The notes under the pieces are model-generated. The model made no database searches. It was given only the letters and a program-made list of their open reading frames with translations, and had not been told where the DNA came from. A stretch of 41,631 nucleotides of DNA from Solitalea agri (GTDB lineage: Bacteria; Bacteroidota; Bacteroidia; Sphingobacteriales; Sphingobacteriaceae): contig NZ_JAMWYS010000040.1 of NCBI RefSeq assembly GCF_023914155.1, forward strand, positions 1 through 41,631, in the 5' to 3' direction. The position numbers and the translations under genes were made by a program. Below, in pieces: positions 17,126-25,347 of this stretch (positions are counted from its first letter, which is position 1; every line of letters starts with the position of its first letter).

Positions 17126-17500
17126 CTACTTTTTCTTTTTTAAGCTTTTCAATAAACTCTCTTCAACTCGGAACTTCACTATCCGTTCAATAAGTTCCAG
17201 TGGCATAGGTTTATCCAATGGAAACTGAATAGTTCCTTTACCACCTTTATAGCCCGAAAGCTCCTCTTTAAATACCTCAATCGCTCTTGGTGCCGGATAC
17301 AATCCGATATGGTTTGCATAAGCCGCAAAATGGATGAGGTTGCCATTCAGATAAAAAGTAGGGATGGCGTAACTGATCTTTTCATCGGCCTCCGGAACTA
17401 CATTTTTTATTGTGTTTCTGATCTGTTCCAACACACGTTGGGTTTCGAGAGGGAAATTTGCAATGTATTCATCAATGGTCCCAGGTTTTATTGTTTGCAT
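17126..17500 (-). CDS. DUF1801 / YdhG-like protein
   Basis: This 124-residue protein has the YdhG/DUF1801 fold, sometimes called an iron-chaperone-like domain. Motifs are TIDEYIANFPLETQRVLEQIRNTI, EKISYAIPTFYLNGNLIHFAAYANHIGLYP and KGTIQFPLDKPMPLELIERIVKFRVEE. Its biochemical role is not established, and nothing here ties it directly to iron. It sits 95 bases after the DinB-like gene in the minus-strand operon. The C-terminus is Lys-rich (SLKKKK). Confidence 0.8.
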   Translation of the reverse strand: MQTIKPGTIDEYIANFPLETQRVLEQIRNTIKNVVPEADEKISYAIPTFYLNGNLIHFAAYANHIGLYPAPRAIEVFKEELSGYKGGKGTIQFPLDKPMPLELIERIVKFRVEESLLKSLKKKK

Positions 17501-17595
17501 AATTTACTGTTTTAAGAACATTAAAGTAAACAATCCACACTTTAATCCGCATAAATTTAAATCAGTGAACGTTTTTGGAAGAGAAACCGATAAGC

Positions 17596-18123
17596 TTAGA
17601 AGTTCAGATATCGTTCTTTTATAATATTTAAGTGATGCATATGATGGCCATATAAATGATTTACCATATAAAGTGCCGAAACTTCATAGTCGTTCGATAT
17701 CCCAATTCGAGCTAATGATTCATTATCCAATGTTTCGATAAATGCAATGCTTGCATTGCGACAAGCTTTTAGTTCGTAAAATATACCAGTTATTGGCCGT
17801 TCATTGGCTTTTGCATTACGTACAAAAAGTTCTCCATCCCAGCCACCTGGTAAATTAGTCTTATCTCCCCGAGCAATTCTTGAAGCCCTGAAAATAATAA
17901 TACGTTCACTGTCGCAAAGATGAACCAAAATATCTTTGATTGTCCATTTACCCTCACTATACCTGAACTGCAATCGCGTTTCCGGAAGATTTATTAGCAA
18001 TTGTTCAGTTTCTAACATCAACTCACTCAGATGAAACAATAATTTCCCATCATTTGGAACAAGATCTAAATATGGCTGATAAAAGGAAGGGTAACCATTT
18101 GTAGGTTTAAAAATTAGCTTCAT
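17596..18123 (-). CDS. DinB-family protein (four-helix metalloprotein)
   Basis: This 175-residue member of the DinB/YfiT superfamily is unrelated to DNA polymerase IV. The likely metal site is built from His in GKWTIKDILVHLCDSERI and two His near the C-terminus in VNHLYGHHMHHLNIIKERY; the W-T-x-K-D-x-L-x-H-L-x-D-x-E-R motif is clear. Members include thiol-dependent transferases of low-molecular-weight thiol metabolism and many of unknown role. It begins 17 bases after the GNAT gene and continues into the DUF1801 gene. Confidence 0.85.
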   Translation of the reverse strand: MKLIFKPTNGYPSFYQPYLDLVPNDGKLLFHLSELMLETEQLLINLPETRLQFRYSEGKWTIKDILVHLCDSERIIIFRASRIARGDKTNLPGGWDGELFVRNAKANERPITGIFYELKACRNASIAFIETLDNESLARIGISNDYEVSALYMVNHLYGHHMHHLNIIKERYLNF

Positions 18124-18139
18124 AGACTAAATCTAATGA

Positions 18140-18595
18140 CTAAACCACTTTAATCCTATAGGTATAAAACTCACTATCTACACTTTGACGTTCAAAACCG
18201 ATCTGCTCATACAAACTTTGTGCGGTATAATTATCTATAGCCGTTGAAAGTTCAACGTAATTTGCACCATCTTCTTTGGCAAACTGTAAGGCTGTTTTAA
18301 TAAGCTGTTCTCCAACACCTTGCTTACGATGATCGGCATCAACATATAAATCATTTAACAACCAGTTTTTAACAGCTCTTACTGATGAATATATGGGATA
18401 CAGTTGTGTAAATCCTATCGGTTCATCTTTATCATTCAAGGCTGCAAAAATGATTGACTCATTGTTATCAAGTCTTTTCTGAATAAACTGTTGAGCTAAT
18501 AAAATATCCGAAGCTTGTTTGTAAAAGATGCGATAATTGTTGAATAAGTCGGTTACCAGGCTACTTTCGGCAGCTGTAATTCTTTTTATTTGCAT
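18140..18595 (-). CDS. GNAT-family N-acetyltransferase
   Basis: This GNAT enzyme has 151 residues from ATG 18595. The frame could open at a TTG at 18625, but a -7 box overlaps that position, so MQIKRITAAESSLVTDLFNNY is the better start. Motif A is LLNDLYVDADHRKQGVGEQLIKTALQFAKEDG with the R-x-x-G-x-G loop RKQGVG. The segment VELSTAIDNYTAQSLYEQIGFERQ is the usual end of the fold. The substrate is unknown. It is the first gene of the operon GNAT-DinB-DUF1801-L,D-transpeptidase-GyrI. Confidence 0.85.
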   Translation of the reverse strand: MQIKRITAAESSLVTDLFNNYRIFYKQASDILLAQQFIQKRLDNNESIIFAALNDKDEPIGFTQLYPIYSSVRAVKNWLLNDLYVDADHRKQGVGEQLIKTALQFAKEDGANYVELSTAIDNYTAQSLYEQIGFERQSVDSEFYTYRIKVV

Positions 18596-18622
18596 AGATG
18601 TGGCATGAATTAATGATATAAA

Positions 18623-18651
18623 CAAAGGTATTCATTTTGAAAAATTGCCAA
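18623..18651 (-). promoter_or_regulatory. Candidate promoter of the GNAT-DinB-DUF1801 operon
   Basis: On the minus strand TTG (18651-18649) is followed after 18 bases by TACCTTTG (18630-18623), a full match to TAnnTTTG. The predicted start near 18617 gives a 20-base leader to ATG 18595. Confidence 0.6.
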
Positions 18652-18946
18652 TTAATTAACAGGATCATTTTAAAAGAAAAAATATTCACTATTAAGCGAT
18701 ATAATGCAATTTCTAATTGATAATTATTACTTATTATTATCAACCTGTGCTAAACAATAATTACTTTACCTACTCCTTTCCAGCTCCGGCAAGATTTGTA
18801 TTTAAACACCTAAAACTTAGTTTGTACCTAACTGTTATATATCTCATTTAAAACCTAACAATCAGCGATTTATAAACGGCTCATAGTTTTATGATCTTTA
18901 ATAACTAAAAATATTTGCCAAATAAGCTAAAATTATTAGTCTTTAT
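18652..18946. other. AT-rich divergent intergenic region
   Basis: About 295 AT-rich bases lie between the divergent GNAT operon promoter and the nuclease promoter. No hairpin, repeat or coding frame of note was seen. Confidence 0.5.
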
Positions 18947-18954
18947 TATATTTG
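18947..18954 (+). promoter_or_regulatory. Candidate -7 box of the nuclease gene
   Basis: TATATTTG matches TAnnTTTG and lies 20 bases before ATG 18975. It falls inside the longer frame that opens at TTG 18915, which supports the internal start. Confidence 0.45.
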
Positions 18955-18974
18955 CAGCAATAGTTTTTTTAAGT

Positions 18975-20348
18975 ATGCTTAGTAACGATACATTATACGC
19001 TATTGTAGACATTGAAACCACAGGTGGATATGCAAGTGGTAACGGCATTACAGAAGTAGCGGTTTTTGTTCATAACGGAAAAGAAGTAATTGAGCAATTT
19101 GAAACGCTGGTTAATCCAGGAGTACCGATTCCTTTGCATATTCAATCATTAACCGGCATATCAGACGAAATGGTAAAAGATGCCCCTTCGTTTAATAACA
19201 TTGCCGAATCATTGTATCAATTATTGAACGATAAGGTTTTCGTGGCTCATAATGTGAACTTCGATTATTCTTTTTTACATCATCAGTTCAATTTGGCCGG
19301 CTATCAGCTTCAAACTAAAAAATTATGTACCGTAAGACTGGCTCGCAAAATATTCCCTGGATTTCCATCCTACAGCTTGGGTAAATTATGTAATCAACTA
19401 GCCATTAATATTGAAAACAGACACAGAGCTGGAGGCGACGCCAAGGCCACCTCTATCCTATTTGGTAAACTGTTTGAGAATGATACCAATCAGTTTATTA
19501 TTCAATCGTTAAAAAAAGGTTCAAAAGAAGCTTCACTTCCTGCCAATCTCCCTAAAGAGCATATCGAGAATCTACCTCATAAACCAGGAGTATACTATTT
19601 CTATGATAAAAAAGGAAAGATCATTTATATAGGAAAAGCTGTTGATCTGAAAAAAAGAGTATTGAGCCATTTTACCAACAATAAATCAACACAACAGAAG
19701 CAAGAGTTCTTAAGAGAAATTTTCAGTATTACATATGTTGAATGCGGTAGCGAATTGTATTCATTTGTATTAGAAGCATTAGAAATCAAAAAATATTGGC
19801 CAAAGTATAATCGCTCGCTTAAACATTATGATCAATTATATGGGTTGTATTTATTCGATGCACAAAATGGTTATAAACGTTTAGCAATTAGCAAAAAAAT
19901 TAAGAACCTCCGTGCTATAACAACTTTCAATTCATTGAGTGATGGTTACCGATTTTTATATCAACTGATTGAAGATTATGAACTGTGTGCAAAATTATGT
20001 TTTTTAAACAAGCATGGTGAAAGCTGTTCGACCGAATGTCGTGGAGCTTGTAATGGCTCAGAGTCGAGTGACAGTTACAATGAGCGGGTTGATATGGCCA
20101 TAGCTTCGGTTTGCAATTATCTGCCAACTTTTGCGATAATAGAAAATGGACGAACTCAAGATGAGCAGAGTTGCCTATTGATGTTGAAAGGTGAGTTTTA
20201 CGGAATGGGTTTCATAACCGATGATACCATTTGGAACAATGTAGATTCGTTAAAACAGTCTGTCACAACTTATCCTTCATATGATTATATAAAAAATCTT
20301 ATCTATCAGTACACTCACAATCACCCTGGTAAAAGTGTATTTTATTAA
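18975..20348 (+). CDS. DnaQ-like 3'-5' exonuclease fused to a GIY-YIG endonuclease domain
   Basis: This two-domain DNA repair-type nuclease has 457 residues from ATG 18975. Residues about 7-170 form a DEDDh exonuclease like the DNA polymerase III epsilon subunit: D12 and E14 in YAIVDIETTGG, then FVAHNVNFDYSFL and the H-x(4)-D motif in NRHRAGGDAKAT. Residues about 190-275 form a UvrC/Cho-type GIY-YIG domain: HKPGVYYFYDKKGKIIYIGKA then LKKRVLSHF. The C-terminal part has a cysteine set (ELCAKLC, then SCSTECRGACNG) like that of Cho and UvrC. UvrC's EndoV and HhH parts are absent. Such fusions are known in actinobacteria and Bacteroidetes. A role in nucleotide excision or damage processing is inferred. 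Confidence 0.88.
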   Translation: MLSNDTLYAIVDIETTGGYASGNGITEVAVFVHNGKEVIEQFETLVNPGVPIPLHIQSLTGISDEMVKDAPSFNNIAESLYQLLNDKVFVAHNVNFDYSFLHHQFNLAGYQLQTKKLCTVRLARKIFPGFPSYSLGKLCNQLAINIENRHRAGGDAKATSILFGKLFENDTNQFIIQSLKKGSKEASLPANLPKEHIENLPHKPGVYYFYDKKGKIIYIGKAVDLKKRVLSHFTNNKSTQQKQEFLREIFSITYVECGSELYSFVLEALEIKKYWPKYNRSLKHYDQLYGLYLFDAQNGYKRLAISKKIKNLRAITTFNSLSDGYRFLYQLIEDYELCAKLCFLNKHGESCSTECRGACNGSESSDSYNERVDMAIASVCNYLPTFAIIENGRTQDEQSCLLMLKGEFYGMGFITDDTIWNNVDSLKQSVTTYPSYDYIKNLIYQYTHNHPGKSVFY

Positions 20349-20456
20349 ACTGCAAATATGTTTTTTCTTAAAATTATATACCTAATTAATAGAGTAAGAT
20401 GGTAAGATTTTTGTTCCTAGGTGAATAATTCCATAAGACAAAAAATTCGCTCTCAT

Positions 20457-21269
20457 ATGAAAATACTGTTAATTACCTCGGGGCATAATCTATTAGCTCA
20501 AAAGCTACTCTTTGATCAATCGGTTAACATTGTTGGCGTTGCATTTCCTGTAAAAAACACTAAAAATCAACAACTTAAACACAAGATATCATTTAACATC
20601 AGGAATAATTTTATTAAACTTAAACGTTTTCTAACAACTGCTAAACAACTGCCTCATTTTGTATTCAGCAAAGAAAATGAAAATCAGCTTTTAGATTGGA
20701 TCAAATCATTAAAACCAGATCTTATAATTTCCTATTCAAGTCCTTTTTTATTTGATTCTAAGATAATGTCGTTGGCTCCAAAGGGTATAATAAATGTTCA
20801 TAATTCATTATTACCTAACTACCGCGGGCCACAACCGTTCATTTGGCAATACCTGAATCATGATTTAAAACATGGTGTTACTGTCCTATATTTAGGTGAA
20901 AAAGAAGATGCAGGTGACATAATTACACAGCAATCATTTGTTATAAAAAATGGTGAGCCACAATCTAGCACCTTAAAAAAATGCGAAAATATTGGTTATG
21001 ATCTAGTTCTTAAATCCATTGAGCTTATTAAAAAGAACAAGGTTGAAAAAATTAAACAGCCAGAAAAAGCAACGACGAAACGCGCCAAACGAATTTCAGA
21101 AAGTGAAATAATAAAACTCATTAACTGGAATGAATGGTCTACTGAACACATTAATCACGTTGTAAAAGGATTAGGTCTATCTATCTCCGAAAAAGAAATT
21201 GAAGCACTAAGTAAAGCTTCCATCAAAACTGAAACTCAACAATTGACTTCTGCACCATTTACGCTTTAG
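20457..21269 (+). CDS. Formyltransferase-family protein (Fmt/PurN fold)
   Basis: The frame opens at GTG 20421, but MKILLITSGHN at 20457 is the natural start of the fold (270 residues). The N10-formyl-THF-dependent transferase core is clear: LIISYSSPFLFDSKIMSLAPKG, the catalytic N-x-H motif in NVHNSLLPNYRGPQPFIWQYL, and the Asp motif EDAGDIITQQSF. Its short C-terminal region does not look like the OB-fold tail of Fmt. It may therefore act on a sugar or another amine rather than on Met-tRNA; the substrate is unknown. It ends one base before the stop of convergent cinA, with no terminator between. Confidence 0.8.
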   Translation: MKILLITSGHNLLAQKLLFDQSVNIVGVAFPVKNTKNQQLKHKISFNIRNNFIKLKRFLTTAKQLPHFVFSKENENQLLDWIKSLKPDLIISYSSPFLFDSKIMSLAPKGIINVHNSLLPNYRGPQPFIWQYLNHDLKHGVTVLYLGEKEDAGDIITQQSFVIKNGEPQSSTLKKCENIGYDLVLKSIELIKKNKVEKIKQPEKATTKRAKRISESEIIKLINWNEWSTEHINHVVKGLGLSISEKEIEALSKASIKTETQQLTSAPFTL

Positions 21270-21270
21270 T

Positions 21271-22512
21271 TTAGATATTTTTCAGCAACCTCCATAACAT
21301 ATAAAAACTGTTGATGGCTGTTCGTTCAATATTTTGTAATCGTTTATTGCCAAACTGGAACTTTTTTGCCACTGTTTGATTTTTAGAGACGACAGCAATC
21401 CAAACGGTACCAACAGGTTTATCAGGAGTTCCGCCATCAGGACCGGCAACTCCTGTACATGCAATAGCATAATCGGTGTGATAGGTATTTAAAGCTCCCT
21501 GAGCCATTTCAATGACGGTTTGTTCACTTACAGCACCATGTAATGCCAGGGTTTCAGCCTTTACACCTATCATTTTTTGCTTTAGCTCATTACTGTAAGT
21601 AACAGCACCACCAACATAAGCATTTGATGAACCCGGAATTGAAGTAATCAGATGGGCTATATATCCACCTGTGCAGCTTTCAGCAGTGGTTAATGTAAGA
21701 TTATTCGCTTTCAGATAATTTAGTATGGCCTCTTGAATGCTAATGTCTTCAGTTGCAATAACATATTTATCTATACGATTGATAATCAACTCCGAAGCCT
21801 GATCAACTTCTTTTTCAACATGCTCTTTATTAGTTCCAATCGCACTTAATCTTAATCTAACTTGCCCTAATTTGGGTAAATAGGCTAATTTTATATGACT
21901 GGGCAAGCTATCTTCAATGTCTTCGATCTCTTTAGCTAAAAATGACTCCCCTATTCCTGCCGTTATAATGGTTTTGTGGAAAATTGAGTCTATGTTAAAT
22001 CGTTTTTGAAGTTCTGGCAAAACATAATCCTCCATCATACCGATCATTTCAAAAGGAACACCCGGCATTGAAACAATAATTTTATCCTTAAACTCAAACC
22101 ACATACCCGGCGCAGTGCCATTATGGTTCTGAATAACTATACAGTTATCAGGAACCTCCGCTTGTTGTATGTTCACATCTATCAAAGGACGATTAAAACG
22201 TTCAAAAATATCCTTAATATTATTCAAGGCATCTTCATTCAAGACCATTTTGGCTCCAAAAAACTCACACAGTGTATGCTTGGTAATGTCATCCTTTGTG
22301 GGGCCTAATCCCCCAGTAATCAAAATAATATCCGCATGAGAGCACGCTTCAGTAAGAGCAGTGAGAATGGCATCCTTCTTATCACTGATTGATGAAATTT
22401 GCTTTACCGAAATGCCTATTTCATTCAGTCGTTGTCCCATCCAGGCCGAATTAGTATCTATAACCTGCCCGATTAATATTTCATCACCAATGGTTATTAT
22501 TTCCGCTAACAT
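21271..22512 (-). CDS. cinA: CinA: competence/damage-inducible protein A, NMN amidase type
   Basis: This 413-residue two-domain protein has an N-terminal MoCF-like (COG1058) domain with the start MLAEIITIGDEILIGQVIDTN and the GGLGPTKDD motif, and it contains VSMPGVPFEM. The C-terminal PncC domain (about 255-413) has TTAESCTGGYIAHLITSIPGSS, GGAVTYSNELKQKMIGV, GAVSEQTVIEMA and ACTGVAGPDGGTPDKPVGTVW. Family members hydrolyse nicotinamide mononucleotide and/or ADP-ribose in NAD recycling. It is transcribed toward the formyltransferase gene and diverges from the small membrane protein gene at 22654. Confidence 0.95.
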   Translation of the reverse strand: MLAEIITIGDEILIGQVIDTNSAWMGQRLNEIGISVKQISSISDKKDAILTALTEACSHADIILITGGLGPTKDDITKHTLCEFFGAKMVLNEDALNNIKDIFERFNRPLIDVNIQQAEVPDNCIVIQNHNGTAPGMWFEFKDKIIVSMPGVPFEMIGMMEDYVLPELQKRFNIDSIFHKTIITAGIGESFLAKEIEDIEDSLPSHIKLAYLPKLGQVRLRLSAIGTNKEHVEKEVDQASELIINRIDKYVIATEDISIQEAILNYLKANNLTLTTAESCTGGYIAHLITSIPGSSNAYVGGAVTYSNELKQKMIGVKAETLALHGAVSEQTVIEMAQGALNTYHTDYAIACTGVAGPDGGTPDKPVGTVWIAVVSKNQTVAKKFQFGNKRLQNIERTAINSFYMLWRLLKNI

Positions 22513-22653
22513 TTGTGAATATCTTTTTATGGTCTATAATTAATTATTAAAAAAACTTAACCTTTGAATTGAAACTTTAAATCTCAGGTAAAAGTATAAG
22601 TAGTGTAAAGAAACCAAGAACATTGCAATTAAACCAACTAAAAACCAATAAAA

Positions 22654-22902
22654 ATGTTTCCATTTTTTGTGTGTTTACTTACTGCAGTGGTGGTGAGTAT
22701 AACGATTGTTACCTGTATCATTATGGTAGCAGTAGACGCCTACCGTAATCGTGTTTCTAAACTATTTTTTTGGGTTTTATTATCTGTGTTTTTACCGGGT
22801 ATCGGTACGCTGATTTATTTTTCGGTTAGAAAAGAAAAATTAAGAATAAGAAAGAGAAACTCCTTTGCTGCCAGTTCAGAAGTATTCGATGCCATTAATT
22901 GA
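22654..22902 (+). CDS. Small membrane protein, PLDc_N-like
   Basis: This 82-residue protein has two membrane helices (about 3-26 and 37-57). The second is followed by LPGIGTLIYFSVRKEKLR, the pattern of the phospholipase D nuclease N-terminal (PLDc_N) domain, in which such helices often stand alone. The tail is basic (RIRKRNS) and then Ser/Ala-rich. The function is unknown. It is transcribed alone. Confidence 0.7.
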   Translation: MFPFFVCLLTAVVVSITIVTCIIMVAVDAYRNRVSKLFFWVLLSVFLPGIGTLIYFSVRKEKLRIRKRNSFAASSEVFDAIN

Positions 22903-23017
22903 AGGTATTTAGAGTTTGGCCAACAACGAACTATGAGTGCCAGTAACAGTTAATCAATTGATTCAGTTGTGCTGCTGATTCTGAATATGGCCAAGGAGCT
23001 GTTAAGTAGGTTGAAAA

Positions 23018-23050
23018 CAAGAATCCCCCGCGACAGCAGGGGATTTCTTG
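23018..23050 (-). terminator. Second terminator downstream of the ilv operon
   Basis: CAAGAATCCCC pairs with GGGGATTTCTTG with a one-base bulge. On the minus strand the stem is followed by TTTTC, so it probably backs up the hairpin at 23110-23136. Confidence 0.65.
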
Positions 23051-23109
23051 CATTGGTTGAGATTGAGAAGTTATTCACTTATTCGAAATAGCTTTCACTA
23101 CTTCATTTT

Positions 23110-23136
23110 AAAAGTCCCGTTTTTAGCGGGACTTTC
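23110..23136. terminator. Terminator of the ilv operon
   Basis: AAAGTCCCG (23111-23119) pairs perfectly with CGGGACTTT (23127-23135), with T-rich sequence on both sides. It lies seven bases after the ilvC stop. Confidence 0.85.
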
Positions 23137-23142
23137 TTTTTA

Positions 23143-24681
23143 TTATGCAACTGTAGTAATTGATTTCATAGCGGTCATGGCTTGTCTTAACACATCGCCT
23201 ACCACTTCAATCTGATGCGAACGAATAGCTTTATTAACTGAGATCAGTTTTTTATTATCTACTCCGCTGTCTTTAGCATCGTTATAGTTTTTACCAATGA
23301 TATCGGTATTAACGGTTTTCATGAAATCAGCCAATAATGGTTTACAAGCATGGTCAAATAAATAACAACCATACTCAGCTGTATCCGAAATTACACGGTT
23401 CATTTCAAACAATTTCTTACGAGCAATGGTGTTGGCAATAAGAGGAGTTTCGTGCAATGACTCATAATATGCCGATTCGGCAACGATACCAGCCTCAACC
23501 ATAGTTTCAAATGCAAGCTCAACACCCGCTCTAACCATGGCAACCATTAGTAAGCCATTATCGAAATAGTCTTGCTCGGTAATTTTAACGTCCGCAGCAG
23601 ATGTTTTTTCAAAGGCAGTTTCACCGGTTGCAGCTCTCCAGGTTAACAATTTAATGTCGTTATTATCCCAATCTGCCATCATGGTTGATGAGAACACACC
23701 GCTCATAATATCATCCTGATGTTTTTGGAACAACGGACGCATGATTGATTTCAGTTCTTCAGAAACTTCGAAAGCTTTAATTTTTGCCGGATTAGAAAGG
23801 CGATCCATCATGGCAGTAATACCACCTTGTTTCAAGGCTTCAGTAATAACTTCCCATCCGTATTGAATTAATTTTGAAGCATATCCTTTATCAATGCCTT
23901 TTTCAACCATCTTATCAAAACAAAGGATTGAACCGGTTTGCAATAGACCACAAAGAATGGTTTGCTCACCCATCAAGTCTGATTTAACCTCAGCAACAAA
24001 TGATGATTTTAACACACCTGCTTTATGCCCTCCTGTACCAACGGCATATGCTTTAGCTTGTGCCCAACCTTTACCTTCAGGATCATTTTCAGGGTGAACA
24101 GCGATTAGCGTTGGAACCCCAAAACCTCTTTTATACTCTTCCCTAACCTCTGTACCCGGGCACTTAGGCGCTACCATAATAACAGTAATGTCTTTACGGA
24201 TTTTCATGCCTTCTTCAACAATGTTAAATCCATGCGAATATGATAAGGTTGCTCCTTTTTTCATTAAAGGCATTACTGCTGACACTACCGCCGAATGTTG
24301 TTTATCAGGGGTTAAATTGATAACTACATCTGCAGTAGGAATCAATTCTTCGTAAGTACCTACAACAAATCCGTTTTCTGTAGCACTTTTCCACGATTGA
24401 CGTTTTTCAGCAATTGCTTCTTCACGTAATGCATAAGAAACATCTAAACCTGAATCACGTAGGTTTAATCCCTGGTTTAATCCTTGGGCACCACAACCTA
24501 CAACCACCATTTTTTTACCTTTTAACGCATTTACTCCATCAGCAAAATGGCTGTTATCTAAAAACTCACATACTCCCAATTGATTAAGTTTTTCTCTTAA
24601 TGGAAGAGTGTTGAAATAATTCTGTCTGGTTGCTTTAGCAGCGGTTTCTTCTATAGTATCTGCAAAATTCATTGAAGCCAT
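23143..24681 (-). CDS. ilvC: Ketol-acid reductoisomerase, class II
   Basis: KARI converts 2-acetolactate or 2-aceto-2-hydroxybutyrate to the dihydroxy acid with NADPH and Mg2+. At 512 residues it is the long (class II, E. coli-type) form with a duplicated C-terminal knotted domain. The Rossmann motif is [20 protein letters not shown] (about residues 58-77), followed by [21 protein letters not shown] and [18 protein letters not shown]. The metal-binding region is [11 protein letters not shown], and a repeat of it is seen near [14 protein letters not shown]. It is the last gene of the operon, 56 bases after ilvN, and ends at paired terminators. Confidence 0.96.
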   Translation of the reverse strand: MASMNFADTIEETAAKATRQNYFNTLPLREKLNQLGVCEFLDNSHFADGVNALKGKKMVVVGCGAQGLNQGLNLRDSGLDVSYALREEAIAEKRQSWKSATENGFVVGTYEELIPTADVVINLTPDKQHSAVVSAVMPLMKKGATLSYSHGFNIVEEGMKIRKDITVIMVAPKCPGTEVREEYKRGFGVPTLIAVHPENDPEGKGWAQAKAYAVGTGGHKAGVLKSSFVAEVKSDLMGEQTILCGLLQTGSILCFDKMVEKGIDKGYASKLIQYGWEVITEALKQGGITAMMDRLSNPAKIKAFEVSEELKSIMRPLFQKHQDDIMSGVFSSTMMADWDNNDIKLLTWRAATGETAFEKTSAADVKITEQDYFDNGLLMVAMVRAGVELAFETMVEAGIVAESAYYESLHETPLIANTIARKKLFEMNRVISDTAEYGCYLFDHACKPLLADFMKTVNTDIIGKNYNDAKDSGVDNKKLISVNKAIRSHQIEVVGDVLRQAMTAMKSITTVA

Positions 24682-24737
24682 TTTATTTTAGTTCTTTAGT
24701 ATACGATTTGTTTTATTGTTTATTTAAGAAACCGAAA

Positions 24738-25283
24738 TTAGTTTAATACTTGTTCGTATTCGGCTAATTCTTCGGCATGGTACAGTTCATGTGCTTGATT
24801 ACGCTGTTTGTGAATAGCAATACGACCTGAATGCACAAACTCTAGCAAGCCAAATGGTTTTAACAAGTCATAAAAAAGCATCAGATCTTCAATAGTTCCT
24901 GTTTTTTCCAAGGCAGCAAAACCTGGCTCCATGTACATGACCCGTGCACCATGTTCATTAGCAAGGTTTACAATCGGAGTCAGTTTAGTTGAATCTTCAA
25001 TGTTCACCTTATAAATAGCCACCTCACTAAAAATCATGTTATCAGCATCGTAAGCATATGCAATTAACACTTCGATTACCTTGTTAATTTGTTGTACCAG
25101 TTTTCTACTCATATCTTCGGTACACTTAACCACAACGGTAAAGCGCGAAATGCCTTTTTTTTCTGTTTCTGAAACAGTTAAGCTTTCGATATTGATACGA
25201 CGACGAGTAAAAATGATGGTTAACCTGTTTAGTAAACCAATATTGTTTTCAGTAAAAACTGATATGGTATATAACTTTTCCAT
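24738..25283 (-). CDS. ilvN: Acetolactate synthase small (regulatory) subunit
   Basis: This 181-residue regulatory subunit of acetohydroxyacid synthase gives valine feedback inhibition. An N-terminal ACT domain is clear (YTISVFTENNIGLLNRLTIIFTRRRINIESL, about residues 5-35 and on to 80). A second ACT-like half follows (EVAIYKVNIEDSTKLTPIVNLANEHGARVMYMEPGFAALEKTG). The last 30 residues are charged and helical. It lies 64 bases after ilvB and 56 before ilvC, matching a catalytic/regulatory pair. Confidence 0.93.
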   Translation of the reverse strand: MEKLYTISVFTENNIGLLNRLTIIFTRRRINIESLTVSETEKKGISRFTVVVKCTEDMSRKLVQQINKVIEVLIAYAYDADNMIFSEVAIYKVNIEDSTKLTPIVNLANEHGARVMYMEPGFAALEKTGTIEDLMLFYDLLKPFGLLEFVHSGRIAIHKQRNQAHELYHAEELAEYEQVLN

Positions 25284-25347
25284 TACACCCTCCCCCTGAA
25301 GGGATTTTAATATTTATTGATAAAACAATCTAAGTCAGGCTCGGCAA

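Noticed and set aside
18915-18974. Hydrophobic N-terminal extension of the nuclease from TTG
   Set aside because: It would put a membrane helix on a DNA repair enzyme; a -7 box lies inside it, and ATG 18975 fits the domain start.
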